Shown here: piece by piece, positions 1-13,030 of the stretch | How positions within the stretch are numbered: the stretch's first letter is position 1 | How the letters are laid out: each line of letters starts with the position of its first letter | DNA from: Ulva prolifera | Lineage: Eukaryota > Chlorophyta > Ulvophyceae > Ulvales > Ulvaceae | Length of the DNA: 64,000 bases | Reading direction: 5' to 3' | Assembly: GCA_023078555.1 (NCBI GenBank) | Contig: CM041198.1 | Span: forward strand, 5,470,354-5,534,353 | Made by a program: the position numbers and the translations under genes | Notes under the pieces: model-generated | What the model saw: only the letters and a program-made list of their open reading frames with translations | Database searches by the model: none | Told to the model about the DNA's origin: nothing

Positions 1-3000
1 TGCCCACACGTTCCAGAAATCTTTGACGATTCCGTATAGCAGCAGATGTGCAAGAGCAAAATGAAAAAAATGCTCGTACCTATGCACAGGATACCCACAT
101 GGATTTACGGTCATTGGCACCAGCATTGCACGCACGACAGAGAGCAAGGGCCAAACCGAAAGTAGGATAGCCTAGAGTACCCCGGCATTCCGCGAAGGCC
201 AGTCTGAGACTGGAGGTCTTTTGCCTCAGCCACCAGCTTCTTCCATGCCTTTGCTCGATCTTCTGGAGGCTGCAAGTGCAGAGGTGGATGCACTTTGTCA
301 AATGACGCTTCCCATGCTTCCTGCATGCATTGTGCCCGCTTGTGCAGCTCATATGCAGTGTACTTCAATTCGTATGTGTCGTCCCATGTAGCTTCATCGT
401 CAGTGAGGCGATCGCCGTCTCTCAGAGTTGCAGTGACCTGTGGGGGTAGATTGTCACGTGACACCGGTGGATGCTCCCCCGCGTAGCCAGCCGGCACACC
501 CATGACGTAAGCAACGACGTCCTTCTGATGAATGTCGCGCACACGAATGTCGTCTTTGGTGGCAGGCATTTTGCGTGGAGCAGTGTCCTCGTATGGGAAC
601 CTACACAGTCGCGAGTGTGAAGCAGAGTCATGCTGAATTTGGTGGTTGACATGCTAGTTGTCTACTGCACCTGCAGTCAAGTCCACAGCAGCGAGAATGC
701 TTGTCAGTGGCCCCGCACCTCATTGCGTTCCTGATGGATTCACCCTGCATAGCGCACCGGGGGCATGCCTCTTTTGCGCTGTGAGGGAGGGTCAGCATAA
801 GCTTGTACATCATCATGAGATCCCCTTCCACAAACGCGAGGATAGGCCAGTGACGTATGACCATCTCCTGGCCTCCCGGGCGGATGGTGAACGTGTAGGG
901 CTCGGTACCAGCCCGACCTGCGTGATCAAGTCAGTGTTGGTGCAGCGGACCGAGCGCCTGACAGCGTGGCAGGTGTACAGGCTTTTGGGGTCTGCATGCA
1001 TTGTACATGTAGCGATCTCTGGTTCTGAGCATGCCATCTCCGGGACTGATGGATCCGGAGATGTGGCCGAGACGCGTCTGCTCACGTTCACACCTGGGTC
1101 GTGCTTTACGAAGAAGTCCACGGTCGGCTTCAATATGCTCTCGAGGTGCGAGGGCTCCGTAGGCCCAACCAGTATGATGAGGGGCTGCCAAGATAGGCAG
1201 CCCGCGTTCCTGGAGGCGTCCAGATCGTATCGTCTGATGCCAACAATCGTCGTGCTCCCAATCCGTAACTTGAAGATGTTCCCACCGTCCGCACCTGCAA
1301 AAGACCACAATATTTAGCTGTGTTCGCTGCGGTGAAGTGGCCACATGCAAGAGTCCTGGCCAACATGGGATGCTATGGGCGAGGGTCGTGCAAACACACG
1401 TGCGGGACATGAACACGCATGACCAATGGTCGACTGCCACATGAATATACGTTGCACACATCAGGCGGAGCCTGTGGAGGAAGGACGGGTGCACTTCATA
1501 CATGCAGTCGCACCTACGCCATAGACGCCTGCCCCGAAAGCATCTTTGCGATTGGAGAGACGATGCATGCAGTCCTTGTTGAGCAAGTTCATGTACATGG
1601 ATCCAGCCATCCCGTCCACGTCAGTGAAGTCAAGGGGATGGGCCGCTGCAGCAGCTTGCCTGAAGTTCTCGTCTTCATGGAACCAGCGAATCACACACTC
1701 CATCGTAAAGTCCCAGCCCTTGCGCTTGAACTTCACCGTAGTCCCAGAGGCAGCCTGAACGAACCCCTGACTGACCACGAGCAATTGCACGGCATCTCAG
1801 TCCGGGTGCATGTGTATCACCAGGACACATGCGTCTGACACATGTACGACTGGATTATGCAGCAATAAGATAACATAACAGTGGATTTGGTTGTACATGG
1901 GCAGCTGCGAACCGGCGCAGTCTTATGAACAGAGGTGCACAACTAGTACTCACACGATGCAGCTGCGATGGACAACACACCTGATACTTGGCGCAACCAC
2001 ACTGAGGACAAGTCTCCCCCAACAGCTCATCTCTGGATTTTTTGGGGAAGTCGGGGTCGGCAGCGAAGCGGAGGGCACATTTCTCGCACCAGCCAAACTC
2101 ATATTTGGTTGCATCTTCTGTTCCGAGCACATGCTTCACCATGTGCATGGAGCGGGGCATCCGGACCTCGTCGATTTTATGGTCCCCCACAAACTCCTTA
2201 AGAAGGTCCCGCTGGTGATGGAGGATCTTCTCCAACACCACGTTGGATGCACCGTGCTTCTTGAATTCGACTTGGGTGTACGCGGCTTGCAGCACCGACC
2301 TCATATGACCTGTAGCAAGAGGCTCCAGCCGCTTAGCATGCAGCCACGCCCCGGAGCCTTGCCGAGGCCCACGTGCATGCGGCCGGTCCTCATCGTCACT
2401 GTCAGTATTGAGCTCACTGTCACTACAGCCATAGTTACATTCGTTGTCGATGGGGTAAGGGGGTGCAGGTACTCCGGCGCCCAGCATCAGATCATCGTCA
2501 CTGTCGGCTGCATCCCGGTGCTCCGAGATGTGGTCTGCGATCGGGCATTCCGACCCGCCGTGATCGCAATGTGCGGGTCCAGAATCGGCATCGGGGTGAC
2601 ATGTGTCACTGAATCCGTCTTCGGAGAACAGTGACGCCGATGCCGAGCTGGCAATCGGTGAATCAATGGCGCCCTGGTCGGAGAACGCCTGATCAGGGGA
2701 TCCAGAAGCGTGACTTCTCGGAGAATTGAATTCGTCATGACGTGCACCAAGCGGTGAGAGCGGGTGAGGGTCACTATCAAAGTTCACCGCAGCAGCATCC
2801 TCTATAGCTTGATGCAGATCAGTGCTCACGTTCACCATCGGCAAGCCTGCACCCATGTGCTTCAATGAGGTTTGATTCCATGTCAAACGTGCATCCTCGC
2901 AGGACTCCAGCTAGTCAGCATGTGTAGACTGAAACCTCAAGCATCGCGGGACACTCTGAGAGTTCGCACCATCGACCGGTGTGATCTGCTGCCCGGAGTG

Positions 3001-3234
3001 CAAGCGGGGTACACTGGTGGAGGGCCCTGCGGGACAACCATCCGCATGAAAATTGCGTAGGTGCTTCTCGGCTGACTTGACACTATTAACGCGACCCCGA
3101 TTCTTCCTCACGTTGCAGTGGGTATTCTCTTCTGGATGACAGGCTTTGCAGACGAGCATCCACTGACCATCCACCGCCTCCATTCTGAACTCCGGCAGAG
3201 ATCGAATGGCTGCAACAGCCTCCTCTTTCCTCAT
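1..3234 (-). CDS. tnp2/DUF4218-like transposase gene, copy 1, partial (3' end outside window)
   Basis: Spliced gene read from 3234 down to the window edge, so its 3' part is missing. The first exon (3234 to about 2911) has a BED-like CCHH finger (VCKAC then KHLRNFH). Exon 2886-1981 has an acidic Asp/Ser/Glu-rich N-terminal half, then GSGAWLHAKRLEPLATGHM, MPRSMHMVKHVLG and a CxxC...CPQCG zinc ribbon. It ends at a GT donor (AAGTATCAG|GTGTGT). Further pieces are 1790-1461, 1310 to about 1085 (PLIILVGPTEPSHLESILK), 864-628 (WPILAFVEGD...CPRCAM) and 569-111. The same blocks in the same order occur in copies 2 and 3. This order (SYHMVK, CP.CG, GDGVQ, GPTEPG, cysteine pair) is the plant tnp2 transposase layout of CACTA elements; KDZ relatives are the alternative. 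Exon limits are mostly approximate. Divergence from the other copies is high, so it is an older or separate family. Confidence 0.6.
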
Positions 3235-6079
3235 CGCGCACTACGTTAAATTACAGATGAAATACACGATCTTGGTAAGGCGGACGACGGCGCTGTGGGT
3301 GCTTAAGCTACGTATCTCCGGATCAAGCTGGCCGAAGGCGCTATCGAGCCGAACAAGCGATTCCCATGTGCATAAACAATCCACTATCACATACTATCGC
3401 ATCCGAAACAGAGCTTCACTGCTGTACGGCGCGCCCTAGCCGGGGATACAGCTCACCTGGTGCAACACGCCTGTAGACACCAAACACTGCAGCGCAGGCC
3501 ACTGCCCATGCAGCTGCCTTGGCACATGGTGCAAGCGTCTGTACAACTCAGCCCCCACAACATGTGTTACAGTAAGTACTATGAAGTTTCCAAGTGCCTG
3601 AATTGGATGTACAACGTCTTGTACACGCGAGTCACAAGCATACGGGTAAACACGGCGCTCTACTGGACGTGGCCACGAGTGCACCAACTCGGCCAGCTTG
3701 CGCAGCCATACTTCATGCCAAAATGGGGTGAGGGCATTACTCTGCTCATGCCTGCAGATTCATAGGCCTTGTTTTTCCCCAGTACCAAAGGTACTGTCGC
3801 GTTCAAAGTTCAAATTGAATCAGGAGTCCGAAACGAGATTACATCACCTATCAAGTTAAAGCAGCCCAGCCCGGCTGACAACGAGTTGTGTTGCTCAGTG
3901 AGCACTATCGAGTTCAAAGGATTTCATCGCAATATTCTATTTACTGCGATGAAAGTGCAGATTTCAAGTGCAGATTTCATTTCTGCAGATTTCATCGCAA
4001 TATTCTATTTACTGCATTTACAGTCACAGCGGCGACAATGGACTGCACCGTGATGAACTGGGGGCCATGCCTGTGAACCATGGAATGAACATGCCATCTG
4101 TTGCCGGATGTGTCCAAAACCACCTGGTGCTGTATTATCTTGTCATCAGTAATTTCGCAATGCAGCGCCGGCACACAGTACACCATAATGACGTGAAGCA
4201 CTCTAGACATAGTGCAAAGTTTCTGCTACAGCGACGTGTCGGCAGGTACCGGTCAACCAATTTACACGGCAGTGGATGTGGCAAGTACAGACATGTGTAA
4301 CATGTTTGAACATTATGACTACTTACAACTAGTCAGACGACCCAACAAAATGTCACTGCACCCTGCAATTCCAGGCCAGCAGATCCCGGCCCGCCGAGAA
4401 GCTACTCCTGAGCTACTTCTGCTCCAGCCCCATCCAAGCATAATCGGGACAACATGGCTCATCACTGGAGGTTGCTTTCCCTGCATCCTCTGATCCTGTA
4501 GACCTGACTCGCCACAGCCATGTCCATCCACGGAATCTGCACCAACTGCAGATAATTCTCGCTGCAAACACATCACCAGTGCGCAGACCAATGATCGGTA
4601 AGGAACTGCGTAGTGGCACTGCGTAGTGACACAACTGGGTGTGGAGGAAACAGTATGGGGCAGGAGAGAGTACTTCCCAAGAGAAACAGCCTCATCAATC
4701 GGAGCCAGCAGTCAAGGCTAGCACAGGAGAGACAAATTCAATAACAGAGAGGCACAGTGCGAGGCAGAGGGGGAGTGCAAGAGAGTCCTGCCGGACCAGC
4801 GGATCAGGAAGTACAGTATGCTAAAGCGTGGCCACAGCTTCAAGGATACCCACCGACAGCAAGGCAGCTGCATAACGAGCAGTAAAAGGTTCTCACATTG
4901 TTATAACGATGCTGCTAGCCTTCCAAGATCGACTGATGGTGACCTGCGATGGGCAGAGTCACCTGGTGGTACACCCGCTGCATCTCTGATGGAGAGGCCA
5001 TAATTCTTCATCGATTCATCTAGTCTGGGTACCACCAATCGCAATAATGCATTGGGAGCGAATACTCGCCAACCTCGTCAACGACAGACCGGCGCCTATG
5101 CTCACTAACACACGAGCCGTGGCACTATTTCGCAAGCAAATATCAGGAAATTGAACATGAGTAGTCCGAGGAATCCGTCGAGTCCTGGCGTCGCCATTAG
5201 GTTCTCCTCCTTGCCCTGGTGGCCACTAGCGGTGTTACTGTCGGAGCTCGATGGCGAACAAGGCATACGTCAGATCTTATAGTATTAAGCACGTCTCTGT
5301 CCTGGCCTCGTGGTCACTTGACTTTGGCCGACACCTGTACATGTATCCCGCGGCTGGGGAAGGCGAACAGTTATTCCGTGCGATCAGCGAGTTCAGAGTG
5401 GCCGCTTCACCAGTTTCATCTGCCAGCTTCCGTAGTCACCATTGTTGACCGTTATTATGATGTTTTGCTTGTGCCCTTCAAGGCATCCGCACAAGCGGAC
5501 GCATCCAATTGCAACACCACGTGTATGTCCCAATGGCTGTCCCCACCAGAGCCTCATCATGTCCACGGGTACGTCCTCACACCATCCCAATTTCTGCAAG
5601 GTAGCTAGACCCTATACTGGCACTAAATTGTCCTTCCGTGCGGCATCCCATGTCCTCATACTTGCCCTGTCGTGTCCTACCCATTAGGACAGCATTGTGC
5701 GTCCTTACGTCCCTAAGGCTGCACCCTCGGCACTCATATGGCTCGTATTATCCACATGGATGACATAGGGACCATGCGGGGACGTCCACACGTTAGGATC
5801 GCGCGGGGCTGCTATAAGGTCAACTCGGTGCTACTAGTGGCCAACGTCACGGTGGGTGGGGTGACTTGTGGCGATTGTGAACGAAGTGTTGAATGGGAGT
5901 ATCATGTGAGGGTGTGAGGTCAGCATGCGACATGTAGGTGTGGGCCTTATCAACTGTATGCACATGATGTGGAAAACCTGATTGCCCAGGTACGATTGGA
6001 TAGCCCAGGGAAGTGCCTACAGCATGCCTGCAGCCACGAATACTTACGTCAGGCCGCCCTTGCGTGTGTCACGCTATCA

Positions 6080-6080
<1 letters not shown>
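3235..6080. other. no recognisable gene
   Basis: Moderate-GC sequence lying upstream of transposase copy 1. Reading frames are short and interrupted on both strands, with no paralogue elsewhere in the window that I could find by eye. It contains a 27-bp direct repeat (annotated separately) and may hold the 5' flank or terminal region of copy 1, whose ends I could not identify. Confidence 0.4.
3921..4015. repeat. 27-bp exact direct repeat
   Basis: A 27-bp segment beginning atttcatcgcaatattct occurs at 3921-3947 and again, unchanged, at 3989-4015, 68 bp apart. The spacer holds two shorter gcagatttca-type repeats. It could be a small tandem duplication or the footprint of an excised or inserted element. 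No function is implied. Confidence 0.7.
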
Positions 6081-6111
<31 letters not shown>

Positions 6112-6162
6112 TCAGGAAGGGCGGGCTAGGGTTTAAAATTTGGGGGGGGGGGGGGGGGGGGG
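6081..6162. repeat. two poly-G tracts (30 and 21 G)
   Basis: An uninterrupted run of 30 G at 6081-6110 is followed by 21 G at 6142-6162, separated by 31 bp. Such runs can form G-quadruplexes and are prone to polymerase slippage, so the assembled lengths are unreliable. The next 400 bp (6163-6560) are G/T-rich on the plus strand, as the 3' UTRs of the retrotransposons further along also are. Confidence 0.8.
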
Positions 6163-6205
6163 TCTACGCCGGACTCAGCAGAGACAGCAGCTTGCATGCG
6201 CAGGT

Positions 6206-6223
6206 CTGTACCACGTGGTACAG
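6206..6223. repeat. 18-bp perfect palindrome
   Basis: An exact inverted repeat without spacer (ctgtaccacgtggtacag) with a CACGTG core, at the start of a G/T-rich segment. It may mark a remnant element boundary. No promoter role can be supported. Confidence 0.5.
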
Positions 6224-6680
6224 GTGAGCGGGGTGGTGTGTGGGTGGGGGCCGCCGATGAGCGGGGTGGTTTTTGCTGCGGGAGGCCGGGGCCTGCCCGG
6301 GATTGTTGTGGGTGTCGCTGTGCGTTTGGTTTTGCAGCCTGGGCTGCGTATGCTTTCGGGGCTCTGGGGCCGGGCTGTGGGGCGGGGTGGGAGAAGGGGT
6401 GGGCGTGCGAGTTTGATTGTGGTGTGGGGTGTGGGGTTTGGGGGGATGTGTGTATATGGCTGCGGCCAGGCCAGTTGCTGATGTGTGCTTGCTGACGTGT
6501 GCGGTTGCATGTGTGTGTTGGTCTGTGCTTCGTGTTGCAGGTTGCAGGTTGCGTCGGTGTGAGGTTTCCCTGGTAGTTGCCGGCTCCTACCCCTACCACC
6601 CATACCTGCCTCGCTCGCTCGCTTTGAACTTACCTATGTACGTGCTCATGAGATACAAATGCTTTATGTTGACCCGCACG

Positions 6681-6732
6681 TACACAGTCTGGCGCTCCGG
6701 CTTTGTCCTTGTAACACAAATACACAGTCTGG
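6681..6732 (+). mobile_element. 28-bp insertion of the R2-like retrotransposon 3' end, with 12-bp target duplication
   Basis: The 12-mer tacacagtctgg occurs at 6681-6692 and 6721-6732. Between them lie 28 bp (6693-6720) ending in ctttgtccttgtaacac, the 3' terminal sequence of the R2-like elements at 54922-55595 and 48283-49806. Target-primed reverse transcription that stopped almost at once would leave exactly this: an extremely 5'-truncated copy flanked by a target-site duplication. The duplication length agrees with the 13-14 bp seen at the larger insertions. Confidence 0.7.
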
Positions 6733-6839
6733 ATACTCAAGATGGAGCTCTCCTATGACTGAGCTTAGGCACTTGCATGTGCATGACACTGCAGCTTCAG
6801 GCAAGGAAGACTATGCAGACTTAGCTCACTGTGAACTGT

Positions 6840-9800
6840 GACATCAGTAGCTGCACTCAGGCAGGACAGCAGGGAGGACAGCAGGCAGGACAGCAGCTTG
6901 CATGCGCAGATTCAGGTGCTGTGAGCATGCATGCATGTTGCCTGTGCATTTTGGAGTTGTCACACTCTGCATTGTGGCTCCCATGTAACTGACAAGCATG
7001 TTATTGTCATGAGCTACATAGACAAAGCAGCACCACAGACACATGCCATGAACTGGTGTCACAGGGCTGGGGCTGTCACGATTTTGCCTTGTATTCTTGT
7101 AACACAGGGTATGAACTGTCACTGTCACATGTGCTTGTGTCCTGGGATGACATGTACAGGACTCAATCAATGAATCTTCAATCAATGCACACAGTTGAGG
7201 GGCAGAACAACATGGCCGCGTGGCCCGGTTCGCACCAAGACCAAGTCGCGCACCAAGTCGGAGTGCCTCTGAAAAGTCAGCGCCGAGATCACGAGATGCT
7301 CCCGAGCCCACACACCGGCCTGCACGTGTACGCAGGCTGTGGTTTTGTATAAGAATAGCAGATCCACTCAGCCGGTGAATTGTTTCGAAACCCACCAGCA
7401 GTAGCACTGCAGTGCACAAAATGCAAGGGGGACTTCATCTCTAATCAGCAGTGCAACTCTACAGGATGATGTTCCGCATTCGTCCTTAGAAACGTTGCGG
7501 CGTGTTGCTGTTCAGCTTTGAGATGCAGGTGTCCGATGATTCAAACTGTTTCAGCAACTAGGGATCACCCATGGCCTGGATGACTGCACACAGCGATGGC
7601 GCTGAGCCCTTTGCCCTCGGACGTGGTCTTGCTGACCAACTCTAGATCTGTTACTCCTGGCATTGCAGCATCACTACTCATGTTGTGTGTATGTACAACT
7701 GCATGTTCCCAACAGCTGCCATTCGCGACCCCGCGGGCATGATAGCAAGTGTAATTACGCCCGTTGCAACAAGACAAAATCATAAGCACCCAGCAGGCAG
7801 CACGAACGAGGTACGAGCATCCTGCAATGCATGCCGCACATGCGTGCACACACCTCTGGCACTGCAACGTGAGCCACGCGGCGGCTCTCCGGCGCGTTGA
7901 AGGCGGTGGTGGACGCTTTCGCGGCGCGCTGCGCGGTAGACACGAGGGCGCGCTGCAGCCGCAGGGGCAGGGGGCTGCCGTGCGCGAGCGTTACGCGCTG
8001 CATGGCCGACACCGCGTCCGCGATCACGGACACGTCCACGCCGCCGGGGAGGGCCTCGGACGAAAACACCGACACCTGCAGCGATTTCCAGCTCACATGC
8101 GATGCATGGGCGGTGACGCTCCGAAGATCAAAGAAGCAATGCTCCTCAATGGGATCTGTCACGGAGAGGCAGACGCTCACGACAAGCAGATCTGAACGCA
8201 AAGTGTCATCCGCACCCAGGCCATCGGCCCGCGGGCCAATGATCCAAAAGCACGTGTGAACGCCATGCCTGCGGCACACGCAGGAATGGGAGCGGTGCTT
8301 CCAGAGACAGCTGGTGGGTACAGTACACTGGCAGTGTGACAAAGGACGGCAGGCGCTGAGCATGGTGCCCGCACCTCGAGCATGACGTTGACAGGCCAGT
8401 CGCAGCCTTGCTGGGCAGGCAGCCACACAGCCGCCCCCGCCTGGACGACCTTGACCTGCACCGCAAGGCCCTGCCCCGTGGCCCCCTGGCCGGTACAGGG
8501 GTCCCCAGGGCCAGAGCAAGGCAGCAGCTGTGTCAATTCTTTGGCGTCCAAGCCCTGGCCAGCAGAAAAAAGTTGTCTTTGCTGAAGGTCTTCCCCTACT
8601 GCATGACATCAGGCACTGTGTCTCACATGAGTTGATGCACATAACGCATGCCGTGTGTTCGTATCTTGGAGGTCAGAATAAACTGGCAGATTGGGGTTGC
8701 GGCCGGCGCGAGGTGGCCTAGGCCATGCAGCTGCAGTGGCTGGGAGTGCGTTCTGCTGTCGACAGGTAGGATGCAAGTCTCTACACACGAACCACCTTGC
8801 ACTCGCAATACCCAGCGCTCACAAAATGTCAACCTCGTTTACCACACTGCACAATCAGCACCTCCACTATGACTGCCACACTCACCTGGTCCGGCCACAG
8901 GGCAGAAGTACTGGTGGAGCTGCGGACACGAGCTCAGCAAGCTCTCGCTGTGACTGTTGATTCGGAAGTCGTTTTCTAGCTGTTGCTGTCTGTGCTCCTT
9001 TGCTCGTCCGCGTCTGACCCATAAGCATACTCGTTTTGTTCAGCGGAGCGGATGCTCCAGTCCTATCCGGCGCACGGATACGGCAGATGCTAAGACTTGC
9101 GGATTGGACACAGAACATTATCAGGCATGTCTTGTGTCTAGAATGGGCTCGAGACCGCAATCACACGCCTATGCAGGGGTGGAAATCCGTGCGACAGATG
9201 CATCGTCCGTGGTACAAGGAGATAGGCACAACGCGGACACGACTTCATGCTTCTGCGACATGTACCAGATTTCACAAAGCACATCCAGCCCAACATGTGC
9301 GACCTCTGTAGCTGGACGAGTTTTGGTGACAACGGAAGGATGCCGGTGGTATTGGTCTATGAATGTCGTCTTGCGGCAGCGTTCGCAAGAGATATGCTTC
9401 GCAAACACGCCAGCTACTCGACAAAGAGGTTAATACGTCAGCTGAGGACGTTATGGACGCGCCTGGTATGCGCCTGTTTGCTGCAGCGGCGTGGATGATG
9501 GTCTCCGCTGACGACACGACGGGACCCGTCATTCCGTCTTGCTCCATGGGACCAGTCCCAGCGCACCGGATCAGCAGCCTGCAGCGAGCTTCACATCGAA
9601 CAGATGGCAGTTCATACTTATGCTTGGCGATGTGCCGCATGGTCTGCTGCAGCCGTGCGCTGCATCTGGGCAGCAAACGTTTGCTTGCAGCTGCCATTGC
9701 CATTGCAAGCTCTTTGTCGCCGGCCACGGTGCATACATGAAACTGCTGCAGAAGCGTGAACACGCATGCACCAAACAAAGAAAGCATTGCAATCCTTGTG

Positions 9801-11400
9801 CCCATCTTGCGCCCACATCTACACCGCAGCAGTGCCAATGTGCGTAGTACTCATGGCATGATCATTCGAATGGTATTCGAATGGCATGAATTAGCTGTCA
9901 AGCAACATCACCCTGGCCACGGCGTGTGACTTGGAGAAATGAACATTTTTGTGAAGCCGGACATACCCTCAGATGTGTTCCTATAGGATCCTCGACGAAC
10001 GCTTGCGCGTGTCGACCCAGGCATGAACTGATGTATGCTCGAAGGTCAAATGCGTGGGTCCGGCGTCGACGAAGACGGGCAGTTGCCAGCGCTGACCAGC
10101 TGAGTAGAACCAGTGACGATGTCTGACCCCAGCTACCCTCTGTTATGTTCGCGGCAAGCAGCAGGATGCTGTAAATGCGTCCCGGAATCTTGAGTGTGCA
10201 CGCGCAGTTAGTGTCTATGCTTCGCCTCGAAGGTATATGCATCAAGCGCGGGCGTGTGTGGCTACGGGTGTCACACCATCGGACACCGTCTTGCATACCG
10301 CATGCTGCTGGCCCGCAGATCCCAGCCGACAACAAAATGAGGCTGTGCCTCGCCAAACCGGAGCTTATAGTTGGCTGAGGCCTTGTGCGGACTAATTCGC
10401 AGCAAATCCCGCAGGCACGACGGAGTCCTATAGGTATGGTATATACAGCTGTGGCATGGGCCATGCATGCACTGCGCCGCTGTGTGACCCGCCAATATAT
10501 CCTGCCGACTGCAACATGACTATTGCGATGTCCGTCGTAGCTGCCGCGTCTGGGGGTACGTAAGAGGCGCGTTACCATGCATACATGGGTCGACAACGAG
10601 CATGGCCTCGCGGTGTGAGGGACCGTCATGAGGCGTGATCACGCCTCCGGCAGCTGTGCAGCCTGTGCCTGCACGGCTCACCTCCAAGGTGCGTGTGCAC
10701 GTTAATGATCAAACTTGCGACGTCGCAGTCGAAGGATTCCGCCTTCTACAGCGCGCGGGTGTTTGCAGGTACCCGTGTGACTCACAGGCCGGGCAAGATG
10801 ACAGGCACGAATCCGGACATCTATAGCTAGATACCCTATGACGTTGCACATATGCAAGCGCACATTCCTCTGGCAAAAACATACGTGCGTACCCAGGCCC
10901 ATATGTCCGCCAGTCTACATCCGTCGACTCGCCTGGGAGACTTTCTCCGAGTCGGAGACAGATATCGTGTCAAGGAAGTCGCAAAGTGCATCAACCACAG
11001 CACAGGAGCGTAGATGAAGGCATGGTTGCGTTGGCCGTGTCTGAAATCGGAGACCTAGATATAGATTCACGCGTATTTGCCAACGTTAACGCCATTAATA
11101 TTGCCACTCGAATCTCGCGGTTACGAATGAAAACATTACGTGCGACCATGGGATACAGGTATGTTACGAACGAGTCAATGGGCAACGCACTTGTACCACA
11201 CGCAGCTTTTTCCGAATTGAAGGGAGTGATGTCCAGCGACGTCGTACTGCTGCTGCTACGACATATTCACCAGTGGAACGCATCGCCGCATGTGCTGTGA
11301 CGAAGCCCATTCGGCACCCGCCGCAGCAACCAGGCTGCCCTGCGGCGGCTAGTATGCATGCGTGCCGCTCATGCGGTGGCGAGTTCACGCGGAAGTAGTT
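6840..11400. repeat. segmental duplication, copy I (paralogue at 53950-60000)
   Basis: Long stretches match 53950-60000 in the same orientation and order: 6850-6950 with 54050-54180, 7220-7360 with 55690-55830, 7860-8080 with 56280-56490, 8370-8470 with 56810-56910, 9300-9700 with 57880-58280, 9960-10080 with 58500-58620, and 10980-11390 with 59530-59990. Divergence is substantial, with many substitutions and indels, so the duplication is not recent. It carries gene P1. Copy II is longer partly because retrotransposon fragments entered it. Confidence 0.75.
7565..9800 (-). CDS. gene P1, unidentified spliced gene (paralogue of P2)
   Basis: A minus-strand gene recognised by comparison with P2. 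Conserved exons are about 9725-9575 (KRLLPRCSARLQQTMRHI...LPSVRC), about 8470-8375 (VKVVQAGAAVWLPAQQGC, donor CTCGAG|GTGCGG) and 8075 to about 7871 (acceptor CTGCAG|GTGTCGG; VSVFSSEALPGGVDVSVIAD...LPLRLQRAL). Splice sites lie at the same positions in both copies, and the exons differ by in-frame substitutions while intron sequence has drifted, which argues for past selection on protein. The P2 start codon ATG (58320) corresponds to GTG here, so P1 may lack a normal start or begin in an unseen exon. I do not recognise the family. The longer open frames through the introns are not coding. Confidence 0.45.
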
Positions 11401-13030
11401 ACAAAACAGTGAACGGGAGACAAATACCGCAAAAGTTCACATGAAAGTTGTTGAGGTATCGCTGCACTTTCTGAACTTGGCAAGCCAGCGCTGGCCCCCG
11501 GGCACACCGGCTGGTGCACCAGCCGGTGATGCAACGCGGAGTTTACAGCAGAAAACTTCCATATGAGGATAAATCACATAATTTCACATCTGCGCTGCGT
11601 TGCTTTCATGAAGATGACGGGAGTTTCTGGTGGCTGCGCTCGTGAGCCGACCTGCACTACAAGAAAGTTGACCTCCCCAGAGTTGGGGGAAGTGCCCCTT
11701 TCGGATCAGGGGCGGGTGGGCTGAGGGCAATAATGCCCCATGCTGCATCAGGGGCTGTTGCAGCGTACAGCAGTCCGGGGCGAAACTCGCCCTAGAGCCA
11801 CAGTTGCAGTCAGGGGCCTTTCTGTGCAGTACAAGCTGGGGCAGTTATCAAAGTGGCCACCACATTGCACTAGAAGGGGCACATTGATGGATTGTTGCAG
11901 GGGTACCTTAGACAACCAGCAGAATGGACGCAGACGCACAATGCATTGGCAACACAAGACGTTGTGTGATCCCAGGAGCATATTTGGTAAGTGCATGGCG
12001 CAACCTCGACGTTTGGTGAGAGATAACGCCAGGAGAAGTACACAGCGGACCAGCTTGCTAAGCCAGCTTGTAAACACGCAGGTCCCCTGTACGGGAACGA
12101 AGCAATCATTACTGTTTGCAAATCTGTCGTGTACATGAAGGGCATATTGCGAGCGGGCCGAAAGCACGCATGACATCCGAGAGTGCGCTACTCGTTTGAC
12201 AGTGTCTTCAGGTCACCATTCGACGCCCGAGAGTCTGCCGGTCTCATCGGAAGTAGTTATCAAGATAGTGTGCGTCGTTGACACCATCCGGACATTCCCA
12301 TCCTTCAGTGCCGTGCTATTGCCCAGATTCAGCGTGTACTGATGCTCGTAAGCCCCCGAGTGCAGGTGGCTGAGACTACCGAGAGTGATGCTACGATCGC
12401 TGAGCGGGTGGTGACCAAGTGCCACTCTTGACCTATGATACCAGTTGCTCCATCTGATGAGCCCCTCTTCGCTGTGGAAACTGCCGCATTTGCTATAGAC
12501 ATCTTCGCTTTAGATTGTGGGTAAGTCGCCGGTAAAGACATGCCACATTCCACTCTCCACTTCCACAATTGTTTGCAAAGCACACGTGTGCCGTATACAT
12601 CATTAATGAAATGCTGTGGGGACATGCAGGCACCGTGGTCACTGCAAATCTATAGCGGCAGTGGAAATGGAGATGAGTTCAGCATCCCATCAGTACCGAA
12701 TATGCGTCAAGTTCTGTAGCAGGGTCAGTGGTGTGTAATATTTCGCATCAAGTCTGCTAATAAGATTTGTAACTCATGCTAGCAGCAGACTCGCCCACAA
12801 GACAATTATGCCATAGCAATTCTGTGGAATCCCTCCTGCAACTAGTCCCGGTTGGGTACTTGTTGCTGTGTGATTGTCTCTAATTTGCACGCCAAATCGT
12901 GCATTGGGTCTATGTGGAGCGATGTTGGCACTCTATGCCATGTGACAGTACGCTGTGTTACCAATTCATGCAATTGCACAACTTGCAATGCACATCATTG
13001 CTCATGTTCAACACTGCTCCATGATATACG
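11400..13030. other. no recognisable gene; remnant 3' end and GGGGC-rich patch
   Basis: At 11399-11440 the plus strand reads ttacaaaacagtgaacggga, the reverse complement of the 3' end of the second (CACTCTTTTGTAA) retrotransposon family. No target duplication was found. From 11690 to 11890 the motif GGGGC/GCCCC recurs about ten times at irregular spacing; a similar patch lies at 41090-41780. A minus-strand open stretch at 12625-12213 has no clear splice or homology support. No gene is called. Confidence 0.4.

Noticed and set aside
6126-6603. Pro/Thr/His-rich frames on both strands
   Set aside because: Low-complexity translations of a G/T-rich segment next to poly-G tracts.
7060-7110. Another nano-insertion ending cttgtaacac
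   Set aside because: The terminus matches, but the flanking repeat (cacaggg) is only seven bases and the insert shows no further family sequence.
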